From: JASGDN01 sp049840815
GTDB lineage: Bacteria; Chloroflexota; Chloroflexia; Thermomicrobiales; UBA6265
DNA: 64,000 bases
Direction of reading: 5' to 3'
Assembly (NCBI GenBank): GCA_049840815.1
Contig: JASGJI010000003.1
Span: 1-64,000, forward strand
In this document: positions 25,705 to 33,727 of the stretch, piece after piece
Layout of the letters: each line of letters starts with the position of its first letter
Position numbering within the stretch: position 1 is the stretch's first letter
Notes under the pieces: generated by a model
What the model saw: only the letters and a program-made list of their open reading frames with translations
What the model was told of the DNA's origin: nothing
Database searches by the model: none
Translations under genes and position numbers: made by a program

Positions 25705-26014
25705 GCTTCAGCCCTGAATGGTGAGGGTGGACAGGAGGGATGCGGCAACCGCATCCCTCCTGTCGTGTTTCTCGGTTTGCGGGTTCGTCATGCTGGAATC
25801 GGACTATCCGCTCGCGGTTTGCGAAAGGGCCTCTACTTCGCAATTGGGCGCGAGTGCGTGATCTGTCAGTCGCCCCGGGGCCGGCACAGGCTGCTGGATC
25901 GGCCAGGCGTCCGGCGCGGGACCCGCACTCCGACTCGTTCCATGCGGCGTACAGCCATGCATCCCACGGCGGTGGCTTGTCGTACGTGAGCGTGAAGGAA
26001 AGGATGAACTCCGG
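25705..26014. other. Intergenic region without a supported gene
   Basis: About 310 bases between two plus-strand genes. It holds one clear hairpin terminator at 25730-25764. The rest shows no convincing promoter consensus or protein-coding pattern. Confidence 0.6.
25730..25764 (+). terminator. Rho-independent terminator
   Basis: Perfect 16-base arms (GACAGGAGGGATGCGG and complement) with a three-base loop, followed by GTGTTT. It terminates the secreted Ser/Thr-rich protein gene. Confidence 0.85.
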
Positions 26015-26914
26015 ATGCTTGCCCGATTCGCCCCTCTCCGCCGTTCCGGACTGCTGATCGCCATCGTGTCCGGGTTCCTTGCATTGGCGCCGGCCGCGTC
26101 CGCGTTCGCCCAGGCGACGCCCTCCTCGGGCCTCTCCTATGTGGTGCATTCCGACCTTGTCTACGCCATGGTCGATGGCAGTCCGATTTCGCTCGACGTC
26201 TGGCTGCCGGATGATGGGCTGACCGCTCGGCCGGTGGTCGTGGTGGTGCATGGCGGTGGCTGGATCGGTGGTGACAAGGCTGACGAGCACCGACAGGCGA
26301 TTGCCGATACCCTCGCCCGCGATGGGTTCGTCGTCGCTTCGATCAATTACAGCCTCGCCCCGGACCAGGTCTTTCCGCAGCCGGTACGCGACATTCAGGA
26401 CGCCATCGCCTGGCTCCGCGATCCGGCGCAGGTCGCTGCATTCGGGATCGACCCCGCGAAGATCGCTGCCCTGGGGGATTCCTCCGGCGGCAACCTCGTC
26501 GGGCTGGTCGGCACGATGGGCGATGGGCCGGACACTATCGGCTCGCGCGTCGCTGCGGTAGTTTCCCTTTCCGGGCCGATGTCCTTCGAGGTCGATCTCG
26601 CGTCCGGGGGCAGCGCCCCCAGCGTGCTCCGTTACCTTGGGTGCATCGACGAGAATGCCTGCCCGAACCGGACGCTGGCTTCGCCGACGCATTACGTCGA
26701 CCCGACCGATCCGCCGTTCCTGCTCGTGAATGGCACAGAGGATACGACCGTGACCCCGCTCCAGGTCGATGTGATGGCCGAGACGCTCGATGCGGCGGGC
26801 GTCGGCCACGAGGATCTGGTCATTCCCGGTGGCCTGCACGGGAGCTATCTCTGGCTGGACCCGTATGTGCAGTCCCGCGTGCTCGCGTTCCTCCACGACC
26901 ACCTCGGGGCCTGA
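26015..26914 (+). CDS. Exported alpha/beta hydrolase (HSL/BD-FAE-like esterase)
   Basis: A 299-residue esterase with a signal peptide (hydrophobic LLIAIVSGFLALAPAASAFAQ, cleavage near residue 33). The oxyanion motif HGGGW (79-83), nucleophile elbow GDSSGG (S156), an acid in NGTEDTTVTP and the histidine of PGGLHGSY complete a hormone-sensitive-lipase-type triad. It should cleave short acyl or aryl esters outside the membrane. The gene is monocistronic and convergent with the DUF2165 gene, with only ten bases between the stops. Confidence 0.9.
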   Translation: MLARFAPLRRSGLLIAIVSGFLALAPAASAFAQATPSSGLSYVVHSDLVYAMVDGSPISLDVWLPDDGLTARPVVVVVHGGGWIGGDKADEHRQAIADTLARDGFVVASINYSLAPDQVFPQPVRDIQDAIAWLRDPAQVAAFGIDPAKIAALGDSSGGNLVGLVGTMGDGPDTIGSRVAAVVSLSGPMSFEVDLASGGSAPSVLRYLGCIDENACPNRTLASPTHYVDPTDPPFLLVNGTEDTTVTPLQVDVMAETLDAAGVGHEDLVIPGGLHGSYLWLDPYVQSRVLAFLHDHLGA

Positions 26915-26924
26915 TTGCGCCAGA

Positions 26925-27512
26925 TCAGGCGGCCTCGCGCGGCGAACCCCACTGCGGCGATGGCAGATGCAGGAGCACGAGCGTTCCGAGTGCCAGCACC
27001 GAGTTCCGGAAGGCGGGGTCGAGCCCGTTCCAGGCGGTCGATTTCCACATCTGGAACCACTCGCCGCCAATCACGATGAAGCCGCCGAAGAAGAGCAGGA
27101 GCATCATCGTCAGTCCCAGCGTGCCGATCGCTCGCGCCCGGCGGAACCCGGTGTTGCCGCTCGCCTCCCGCACCGCGATCGCCGCGGCACCCAGCAGGAC
27201 GACGCCCGTCAGGACTTCCCAGCCGATGAGCAGGATGTAGAGGAATCGCTGGATCGTCTCGTTGTCGATCGCCCGCCACATCACGTCCGGGTCGAGATCG
27301 GTGCCCTGGGCCGCGCCGAAGTTCGTGGTGTCCATCGAGAGGACGTGCTGCACGAACGCCCAGTTCGTGCCGAAGTCGGTGATGTTCCCGAACGCGACGA
27401 TCGCCAGATAGAGTCCGTTCAACGCTACCAGCACGAATGCGGCAACCGGAAGCGTCCCAAGCCGCATCCAGCCTCCATCGTCGTTCGTCTTCACTCCCTG
27501 TCCCTGTGCCAT
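26925..27512 (-). CDS. DUF2165 family membrane protein
   Basis: A 195-residue integral membrane protein with four hydrophobic helices. The signature of the family is the loop after helix 1, FGNITDFGTNWAFVQHVLSMDTT, together with MWRAI and the GGEWFQMWKS segment before the last helix. Function unknown. The start at 27512 has GGAG nine bases upstream. Its upstream region is shared with the divergent TetR gene, so the operators there may regulate both. Confidence 0.88.
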   Translation of the reverse strand: MAQGQGVKTNDDGGWMRLGTLPVAAFVLVALNGLYLAIVAFGNITDFGTNWAFVQHVLSMDTTNFGAAQGTDLDPDVMWRAIDNETIQRFLYILLIGWEVLTGVVLLGAAAIAVREASGNTGFRRARAIGTLGLTMMLLLFFGGFIVIGGEWFQMWKSTAWNGLDPAFRNSVLALGTLVLLHLPSPQWGSPREAA

Positions 27513-27635
27513 GTTCGCCATCTCCGGCATGCATCGCGCTATCGGTTGTTCCTGGCCCCGTTCGGATCATGGCATGGTGATAGACGGTTGGCAATCGGGA
27601 GTTCTACGGGATTGTTCTCGGTCATCGGCCATGCA

Positions 27636-27714
27636 GTGAACGCGGTTCACCAAGGTGATTGACATTCACTCACCGCGTCGCTAGTATGGCGAACGTGGAG
27701 TGAACGATGTTCAC
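27636..27714 (+). promoter_or_regulatory. Promoter with two TetR-type operators
   Basis: A consensus promoter, TTGACA (27659-27664), 17 bases, TAGTAT (27682-27687), is bracketed by two matching palindromes, GTGAACGCGGTTCAC (27636-27650) and GTGAACGATGTTCAC (27700-27714), sharing GTGAAC-N3-GTTCAC. The TetR regulator encoded just downstream is the likely ligand, repressing itself and the MMPL gene and possibly the divergent DUF2165 gene. Confidence 0.82.
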
Positions 27715-27747
27715 TTGGGCGTTCGATGTTCAGGGGTATGGGGTGTG

Positions 27748-28488
27748 ATGGAGAACGGCGACGAGATGGATGGTGTGGTGATTGGCGGCGGCGCGGCGGC
27801 GCGGCGGGAACAGAACCGCCGGGAAATGCGCATCGCCATCCTCGATACCGCGCGCTCCATCGTGGACGAGCACGGCGCCGACAAGCTCACCATTCGCGGC
27901 ATTGCCCAGCGATTGGGGTACTCCGCCGGCGCGATCTACGACTACATTCCGTCCAAGGACCACATTCTTCAGGCGCTCTACTTCCTTGGCACCGATGGTC
28001 TCGGCCAGCAGATGGAGAAGGCGGTCGCGGGGATGCCCGACGGCACCTCCACCATCGATGCCATCCTCACGCTCGCTCATACGTACCGTGCCTATGCCCA
28101 TGCGCACGTCGATCTCTACTGGCTCGCCTTCTCCGGGCTCAAGGAGCGTCCGACGGAGGACGCCATGGGAGACATGATGGAGGAGGCCCAGGGTGTCGGC
28201 TTCGGTCCATTGATGGAAATCATCGTGGAGGGGATCGGGAACGGAACCCTCATCGACACCGTCTATCCGATGGCGATCGCCATTGCGACCTGGTCTGCGG
28301 TGCACGGCTTTGTCTCGCTCGAACTGAGCGGTCACATGAAGCCGGACGTGCTCTTCAGCCAGGAACCGGTCGCTTGTCCGGATCGTGATGGCGTCCAGAT
28401 GCACGACGACATGTTCGATGTCCTCATCCGCATGGTCTTGTATGGCTTCGTCCGGCGTCCGCCAGTAGAGGTCACACGCGGGGAGTGA
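27748..28488 (+). CDS. TetR/AcrR family transcriptional regulator
   Basis: A 246-residue repressor. The N-terminal helix-turn-helix reads AILDTARSIVDEHGADKLTIRGIAQRLGYSAGAIYDYIPSKDHIL, the standard TetR DNA-binding domain. The C-terminal part resembles the WHG-type ligand domain (THT and FSGLKERP region). I start at 27748 because earlier in-frame codons overlap the operator. It is followed by an MMPL transporter gene and is probably its repressor, released by a hydrophobic substrate of the pump. Confidence 0.9.
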   Translation: MENGDEMDGVVIGGGAAARREQNRREMRIAILDTARSIVDEHGADKLTIRGIAQRLGYSAGAIYDYIPSKDHILQALYFLGTDGLGQQMEKAVAGMPDGTSTIDAILTLAHTYRAYAHAHVDLYWLAFSGLKERPTEDAMGDMMEEAQGVGFGPLMEIIVEGIGNGTLIDTVYPMAIAIATWSAVHGFVSLELSGHMKPDVLFSQEPVACPDRDGVQMHDDMFDVLIRMVLYGFVRRPPVEVTRGE

Positions 28489-28626
28489 TCCCGCGTTGGT
28501 GCAAAGGGTCCCTGGTCATGTTCCCGTTTCGAATCCGGCTCCGCGTCACACTGTCGCGGCTCCGTTCCTCATCCGTGATATGCAGGTGGCGCGACGCATC
28601 GCGCCTTTCCCATGAAGGAGTCTTCG

Positions 28627-30906
28627 ATGTTCTACCGATGGGGGCGTTTCGTCGCGCTACACCGGAAGGCGGTGGCGCTGGTGTCGCTGCTGCTGATCGT
28701 GGTGGCGATCGGCGTCATTGCCACGGTCAAGCCGGATTTCTCGTCCGAGGGGTATCTCTCGGACAACGCGGAATCGGTGAGGGTCGACCAGACCGTCATC
28801 AATCAGTTCGGGATCGGCGGTCAGTCGATCGTCTTCCTCTTCGACCTGCCGGATGGCCAGCACGTCACCGATGCGGGCGTGCAGGCGAAGGTCGATGCGG
28901 CGCTCGCCCCGCTTGCGGATGACGCCCGCCTGAACACCCCGTTGACGACATGGACGACAGGCGACGCCCGCTTCGTCTCGTCCGACGGTACCGCGACCTA
29001 TGCGGTGGTCTTTGCCAAGCCGGGGGCGGAGATCTCACCGGCCGGGACGGACGCCATTGTCAAGCAGGTCGAGGACGCGGCGAAGGCACAGGGCCTGACG
29101 GCGAGCGCCGGGGGATCGCTGGCGATCAATGCAGAGATCAATAAGGAGGTGGAGCGCGGGCTGATTCGCGCGGAGACCGTCGCGATCCCGCTGACACTGA
29201 TTTTCCTCGTGCTGGTCTTCGGGACGCTGGCCGCGGCGGGTCTGCCGCTGGTGATTGGTGGCCTCGGGATTGTTGCCGCGATCGCCGCAGTCTTTGTCGC
29301 CTCCCAGCTCGGGTTCCAGTCCGTCTTCGCGGTCAATGTGGTGACCATGCTCGGTCTGGGACTCGGCATCGACTACTCACTCTTCATGGTGACGCGCTTC
29401 CGGGAGGAACTCCGCAAGCGTGATCCCGCCGAGGCGGTCGCCGCCACGATGGCGACCACCGGCAAGGCGATTCTCTTCTCCGGCGTCACGGTCATCTTCG
29501 GACTCGCCGCCACGCAGTTCTTCCCGCTGCCGGCCCTGCATTCGCTCGGCCAGGCGGGCATGATTGTCACCTTCTGCGCGCTGCTCTTCGGCCTCTCGCT
29601 CCTGCCAGCCCTGCTCGTGATGATGGGGCGGCGCATCAACCGCTTTGCCCTGCCCTTTGCCCGTGAGCGGGTCGGCACCGAGGAGAAGCAGGAAGCTGGC
29701 TTCTGGTATGGCGTTGCCCACGCGGTGATGGCGCGCCCCTTCGCCTTCCTCATCCCGCTGCTCATCCTGCTGGTGCTCGCGGGGTCGCCGGTGCTTGGCC
29801 TGAACCTGACACCGGGCGGTCCGGAAATCATGTCCCGAAACGCCGAGGCCCGGCAGGTGGTCGATCGCCTCAACACGGAGTTCGGCGGGTCCTCCGATAC
29901 GACACCGGTGCTGCTCACGTTCTCCGGGAACCCCCTCACGGCCGAGGGCGCTCAGCAGGTGCAGGCCTTGACGGACCAGATGGCGACGATTCCGGGCGTC
30001 ACCAGCGTGGACAGCTTCGCGGTGAAGGACGTTCCCTGGGCGCAGTGGAACGGCGATGTCACGGCGTTGCCCCAGCCGCTCCAGGCTGGCATCGAGCGCA
30101 CGGTGCATGGCAATCAGGTCCTCGTGCAGGTGCATACGAACGTCGAAGGCGATTCGCTGGAGCAGGTAGCGCGTGATCTCCGCGCGATTCCGGGCAACGG
30201 CGTGACGATCCAGGTCGGCGGTCAGGCCGCGGCGGCGGTCGACACGGTGGATGGCGTGAAGTCGGGCATCGTGCCGGCGGCGATCTTCGTGGTGGTCGGC
30301 GCGTACATCATCTTGCTCTTCACCTTCGGATCGGTCTTCCTGCCGCTGAAGGCGATGTTCATGTCGATGCTTTCCATCGGGGCATCGCTGGGCGTGGTGG
30401 TGCTGATCTTCCAGGAAGGATGGCTCCAGAGCCTCTTCGGGTTCGAGGCGACGGGTGAAGTCGTCGCGATGGTGCCGATCCTGATGTTCTGCATCCTCTT
30501 CGGGCTCAGCATGGACTACGAAGTGCTGATGCTCTCCCGCATCCAGGAGGAGTATGAGCGCACTGGCGACAACACGGCGTCGGTGGCCTTCGGGCTGGCG
30601 AACACGGGCCGGGTGATCACCGGGGCTGCGGCGATCATGGTGGTGGCATTCGGCGGCTTCGTGCTGGCGGAGAACGTGATCCTGAAGAGCCTGGGATTCG
30701 GTCTCGCGCTGGCGGTACTGGTCGATGCGACGATTGTGCGCGGCCTCCTCGTCCCCTCCACGATGCGCCTGATGGGACGCTGGAATTGGTGGGCGCCGGG
30801 GCCGGTGAAGCGGATGGTCGATCGCGCCGGTCTTTCGCATCATTCCGACCTGCCGGACGGTCACGGCGGCGCGACGCCGACGGTCTCCGCCACGAACGCG
30901 GACTGA
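28627..30906 (+). CDS. MMPL family RND transporter
   Basis: A 759-residue inner-membrane transporter of the mycobacterial membrane protein large family. It has the RND plan of an N-terminal helix, a porter loop, a five- to six-helix block with GLGLGIDYSLFMVTRF (the proton-relay aspartate and tyrosine), a second loop, and a second helix block with LFGLSMDYEVLMLSRI, the matching relay motif. Such proteins export lipids or lipophilic compounds by proton exchange. The ATG at 28627 has AAGGAG six bases upstream, better than the ATG at 28612. It is probably in the same transcript as the TetR gene 138 bases upstream. Confidence 0.92.
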   Translation: MFYRWGRFVALHRKAVALVSLLLIVVAIGVIATVKPDFSSEGYLSDNAESVRVDQTVINQFGIGGQSIVFLFDLPDGQHVTDAGVQAKVDAALAPLADDARLNTPLTTWTTGDARFVSSDGTATYAVVFAKPGAEISPAGTDAIVKQVEDAAKAQGLTASAGGSLAINAEINKEVERGLIRAETVAIPLTLIFLVLVFGTLAAAGLPLVIGGLGIVAAIAAVFVASQLGFQSVFAVNVVTMLGLGLGIDYSLFMVTRFREELRKRDPAEAVAATMATTGKAILFSGVTVIFGLAATQFFPLPALHSLGQAGMIVTFCALLFGLSLLPALLVMMGRRINRFALPFARERVGTEEKQEAGFWYGVAHAVMARPFAFLIPLLILLVLAGSPVLGLNLTPGGPEIMSRNAEARQVVDRLNTEFGGSSDTTPVLLTFSGNPLTAEGAQQVQALTDQMATIPGVTSVDSFAVKDVPWAQWNGDVTALPQPLQAGIERTVHGNQVLVQVHTNVEGDSLEQVARDLRAIPGNGVTIQVGGQAAAAVDTVDGVKSGIVPAAIFVVVGAYIILLFTFGSVFLPLKAMFMSMLSIGASLGVVVLIFQEGWLQSLFGFEATGEVVAMVPILMFCILFGLSMDYEVLMLSRIQEEYERTGDNTASVAFGLANTGRVITGAAAIMVVAFGGFVLAENVILKSLGFGLALAVLVDATIVRGLLVPSTMRLMGRWNWWAPGPVKRMVDRAGLSHHSDLPDGHGGATPTVSATNAD

Positions 30907-30947
30907 TTCCAGGAAGACGCGGAAGGGGCCGGCATCGCGCTCGCATC

Positions 30948-31014
30948 GGACCGACACGGGGTCGGTCCCTACAAGCAGCGCGTGCGCACGTAGGGATCGA
31001 CCCTGTGTCGGTCC
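30948..31014. repeat. Long imperfect hairpin of REP type
   Basis: Left arm starts GGACCGACACGGGGTCGG and right arm ends CCCTGTGTCGGTCC; about 22 of 25 positions pair around a 17-base loop. It lies between the convergent MMPL and DUF899 genes beside a separate terminator, so it is more than is needed for termination and resembles dispersed palindromic repeats. Confidence 0.55.
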
Positions 31015-31067
31015 GGCCCAACGGGCCATTCCGCATGCCACGTAAAGCGAGATGAATCACAAAGCGC

Positions 31068-31118
31068 ACACACGAGAAGGGGCGGGCATTCACGCGATGC
31101 CCGCCCCTTCTCGTGTGT
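31068..31118. terminator. Bidirectional terminator hairpin
   Basis: Perfect 22-base arms (ACACACGAGAAGGGGCGGGC plus two more bases, and complement) with a seven-base loop, just beyond the end of the DUF899 gene. Confidence 0.88.
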
Positions 31119-31125
31119 GTCGGGA

Positions 31126-31899
31126 TCAATGGCAGTGCGGACAGCCACCCCCGGAGGCTCCATCCCGCCCATCCCGCGACGGAGCCGGAGTGCCGTGCGT
31201 GGCGTATTCGTCATGACGCTTCCACCATGCATAGCGCGGCCCCTGCGGCCAGCCCTCGGGCGCATCGTCGCCTTCTTCCTGCCGTCCGTAGGGCACCAGG
31301 TCGAGGAAATGGAACGTGTTCATCAGCATCTCCGCCCCGCGATCCTGCGTCTGGTACGTGAGGAACACGCGGCCGGTCGCGTCGTCGCGAAGGAAGACGC
31401 TCAGGCGATGATGCTCCTCGCCGTTCACCGTCGCACCGAAGTCCTCGTTGAAGCTTGTGCCGAACGAGGAGATCCACGGCTCCGTCCAGCCCATCCGCGC
31501 CTTGTAGGCCTCCAGCTTCGGCAGGGGCGCCCGCGAGATGAGCACACGGCTGACATCACGGGCGTTCAGGTGCGCCGGGTGATCGAGGTTGTCGACGAAC
31601 ATCGAGCAGCCATCGCACCCGGCATCCCAGTCCGGCCCGAACATGAAATGATAGACGATCAGCTGGTTCCGGCCGTCGAAGAGGTCGCGGAGGGAACGCG
31701 GACCCTCCGGCGTGCCGAAGGTGTAGTCCTGCGTGACCTCCACCATTGGCAGACGGCGGCGCTCGGCGGCGAGGGCATCGCCCGCCCGCATGAGGGCTTT
31801 CTCCTTCGCGAGGAGATCGGCGCGGGCAGCCGTCCACGCCTCGCGGGAGACGATTGGCGGGAGGGCGGAAACACGTGTCGTGGTGGTGGTCTCGGTCAT
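31126..31899 (-). CDS. DUF899 family thioredoxin-like protein, copy A
   Basis: A 257-residue protein of DUF899, a thioredoxin-fold family of unknown substrate. The redox motif CDGC is at residues 95-98 within FMFGPDWDAGCDGCSMF. A second pair, CPHC, lies at the extreme C-terminus (residues 253-256), a possible resolving or metal-binding site that the sister copy lacks. The N-terminal VSREAWTAARADLLAKEKAL and the C-terminal PYGRQEEGDDAPEGWPQ segments match the sister gene at 32494. It is the last of five same-strand genes with redox and sulfur-carrier features. Confidence 0.9.
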   Translation of the reverse strand: MTETTTTTRVSALPPIVSREAWTAARADLLAKEKALMRAGDALAAERRRLPMVEVTQDYTFGTPEGPRSLRDLFDGRNQLIVYHFMFGPDWDAGCDGCSMFVDNLDHPAHLNARDVSRVLISRAPLPKLEAYKARMGWTEPWISSFGTSFNEDFGATVNGEEHHRLSVFLRDDATGRVFLTYQTQDRGAEMLMNTFHFLDLVPYGRQEEGDDAPEGWPQGPRYAWWKRHDEYATHGTPAPSRDGRDGASGGGCPHCH

Positions 31900-31918
31900 G
31901 GGGAATGTCCTATCTGGT

Positions 31919-32019
31919 GAGGAACGAGAATGGGAGAAACGAAGAGAGAGGCGCACGCGGACAACGCGCGATGGAGAGTGGGATTGCGCTCTGGTCTCGT
32001 TTCGTGGTTCTCGTTCCTC
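31919..32019. repeat. GA-rich inverted repeat
   Basis: GAGGAACGAGAA (31919-31930) and TTCTCGTTCCTC (32008-32019) are exact complements; inner GAAACGA and TCGTTTC also pair. It fills the gap between the DoxX-like and DUF899 copy A genes on one strand and could act as an attenuator. Confidence 0.6.
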
Positions 32020-32021
32020 GG

Positions 32022-32465
32022 TCAGCCGATGAGCGATTCGCGGACGAGCGCGCGGAGCTTGGCGTCGCGTAGCAGCAGCCCGACCCACACCAGCACGCCG
32101 AGAAAGAGCGCAAAGAGGAAATTCGTGCTCTCCACCCGGATCTGGATCGCGGTTGCCCCACCGAGGTACCCGGTCATCAGCACGGCCCCGATCAGGCTGG
32201 TGAACGGCACCATGTAGAGCAGCGAGCAGATGACCAGCGTCAGCCCGATCCCGAACAGGTAGTGCTCCGGGAACCCGAGCGACACCGTCCCCTCCACAGA
32301 GGCATCGGCGTGGGCCATCTTGGTGACACCATCGATGAAGGTGAACACCACCACCAGCCCGCTCACGATCCACCCGGCGATCGCCATCCGGGGCCAGCTC
32401 CGTTTTTCGGGAGCTATGGCAGGGGTGGCGGAGGGTGACGACGGGTTCGGGGCAGACGACGACAT
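32022..32465 (-). CDS. DoxX-like membrane protein
   Basis: A 147-residue membrane protein with four helices, resembling the DoxX-like family: LGFPEHYLFGIGLTLVICSLLYMVPFTSLIGAVLMTGYLGGATAIQIR is the conserved central region, and LFLGVLVWVGLLLRDAKLRAL the end. DoxX relatives take part in sulfur oxidation or membrane redox complexes together with thioredoxin-fold proteins. Here it lies between two DUF899 thioredoxin-like genes, which supports a shared redox role. Confidence 0.85.
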   Translation of the reverse strand: MSSSAPNPSSPSATPAIAPEKRSWPRMAIAGWIVSGLVVVFTFIDGVTKMAHADASVEGTVSLGFPEHYLFGIGLTLVICSLLYMVPFTSLIGAVLMTGYLGGATAIQIRVESTNFLFALFLGVLVWVGLLLRDAKLRALVRESLIG

Positions 32466-32493
32466 GGAGCGGGTTCCTTATGTGCGGATCGGA

Positions 32494-33225
32494 TCAGGAC
32501 GCTACGTTCGTATTCTCCGAATCGTACTCGTCATGGCGCTTTGTCCACGAATACTCCGGCTGCTGGGGCCAGCCCGCAGGAGAATCCTCGTTATTCTCTT
32601 GCCGACCGTAGGGCGTGATGTCGAGATAGCCAAGCATGCCCATCAGTGTCTCATGGACGTTCCCACCGAGGGCGTACGTCTGAAAGATGCGATTCCTGTC
32701 ACGGAAGAAGACCAGCGTGTCGGGTTGTTCGCCGTCATCGGTCGACAACCCGAAATCAGGGCCGAAATCGGAATCGAACGAGGAATACCACGGCACGTTC
32801 CAGCCCATCCGCGTGTTGTACGCCTCGAGTTGCGGATAGGGGGCACGCGAGATTCGGGCAAGCGAGATGTCCCGCGCGTGAAGGTGTGCCGGATGGGGGA
32901 AGGAATCGGCAAGTTCGGAGCAGCCGGGGCAGCCCGCCTCCCATGTTGGAGCAAACATGAAGTAGTTGAGGATGAGATGGGTTCGCCCCTCGAAGAGATC
33001 GAGGAAGGTCACCTCCCCGTCCGGACCCGTGAAGGTGTAGTCCTTGGTGATCTCCACCATCGGGAGCCGACGGCGAGCAGCCGATGCTGCCTTGCGCTGC
33101 TTGTCGGCGGCGTCCTCCAGGGCGACCAGGTCCGCTCGGGCAGCCTCCCATTCGGAGCGGGAGACGATCGGTGGCATCGGTCGGGTAGGCGTGGACGATG
33201 GAGCGGTCGCGGTCGTGCTGGACAT
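32494..33225 (-). CDS. DUF899 family thioredoxin-like protein, copy B
   Basis: A 243-residue paralogue of the gene at 31126. The redox motif is CPGC (residues 99-102, in FAPTWEAGCPGCSEL). The flanking RRRLPMVEITKDYTF, FPHPAHLHARDIS and YNTRMGWNVPWYSSF segments align with copy A. It lacks the extra C-terminal CPHC. The ATG at 33225 has AAAGGAG upstream. The DoxX-like gene starts 28 bases after its stop, so these two are surely co-transcribed. Confidence 0.9.
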   Translation of the reverse strand: MSSTTATAPSSTPTRPMPPIVSRSEWEAARADLVALEDAADKQRKAASAARRRLPMVEITKDYTFTGPDGEVTFLDLFEGRTHLILNYFMFAPTWEAGCPGCSELADSFPHPAHLHARDISLARISRAPYPQLEAYNTRMGWNVPWYSSFDSDFGPDFGLSTDDGEQPDTLVFFRDRNRIFQTYALGGNVHETLMGMLGYLDITPYGRQENNEDSPAGWPQQPEYSWTKRHDEYDSENTNVAS

Positions 33226-33367
33226 TTGGCGACTCCTTTGGGTGTAGCGGTGGGACGCCCTCCCGAATGGAAGGGACTGGCGGAGGAAATCGCTTCTTCC
33301 CTCCTGAATCGCGCGGGATCGGGACGGCAAGTGGCCGAGGGCAGCACGGTGGGGATCTCTCCTCTCA

Positions 33368-33727
33368 TCAGCCGCCGGAGATCGCGCCGACGATCAGGTA
33401 CGGCTCACGTCCTGCCATCACGGCATCTGGCAGGCGGTCGTCCGGCTCGACGTGGGAGAGGTCCTTGCCGCAGGCGTAAAAGCGGATCTTCGGCCGCCGC
33501 CGGTCCTTGATCGCATCGCGCAGCGTGTGCTTCAGCGCCGGGAATCGTGCCTCCAGCGCATCGATCACCCCACGCTGGCTGGGCGCGGCGATCTCTAGCG
33601 GAATCTCGCCGTCGATACGGGCCAGCGCTCGCAATGGCCCGGGGAGTACCACTCGGATCGTGGAGATCGATGGCGCATCGACCGTCGATGTCGTCGGGTC
33701 GGGTGGGGTGATGGCCAAGGTCGTCAT
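33368..33727 (-). CDS. MoaD/ThiS family ubiquitin-like protein
   Basis: A 119-residue protein of the MoaD/ThiS fold. After a disordered N-terminus come the strand RVVLPGPLRALARIDGEI, helix GVIDALEARFPALKHTL, GKDLSHVEPDDRLPDAV and the end VGAISGG. The C-terminal Gly-Gly is the hallmark of sulfur carriers and conjugable ubiquitin-like proteins. No MoeB/ThiF E1-like gene is adjacent. Its ATG overlaps the stop of a beta-propeller gene (ATGA), so the two are produced together. Confidence 0.85.
   Translation of the reverse strand: MTTLAITPPDPTTSTVDAPSISTIRVVLPGPLRALARIDGEIPLEIAAPSQRGVIDALEARFPALKHTLRDAIKDRRRPKIRFYACGKDLSHVEPDDRLPDAVMAGREPYLIVGAISGG

Noticed and set aside
29377..31041. Long minus-strand open frame opposite the MMPL transporter
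   Set aside because: Low-complexity His/Arg-rich translation; the opposite strand has both RND relay motifs.
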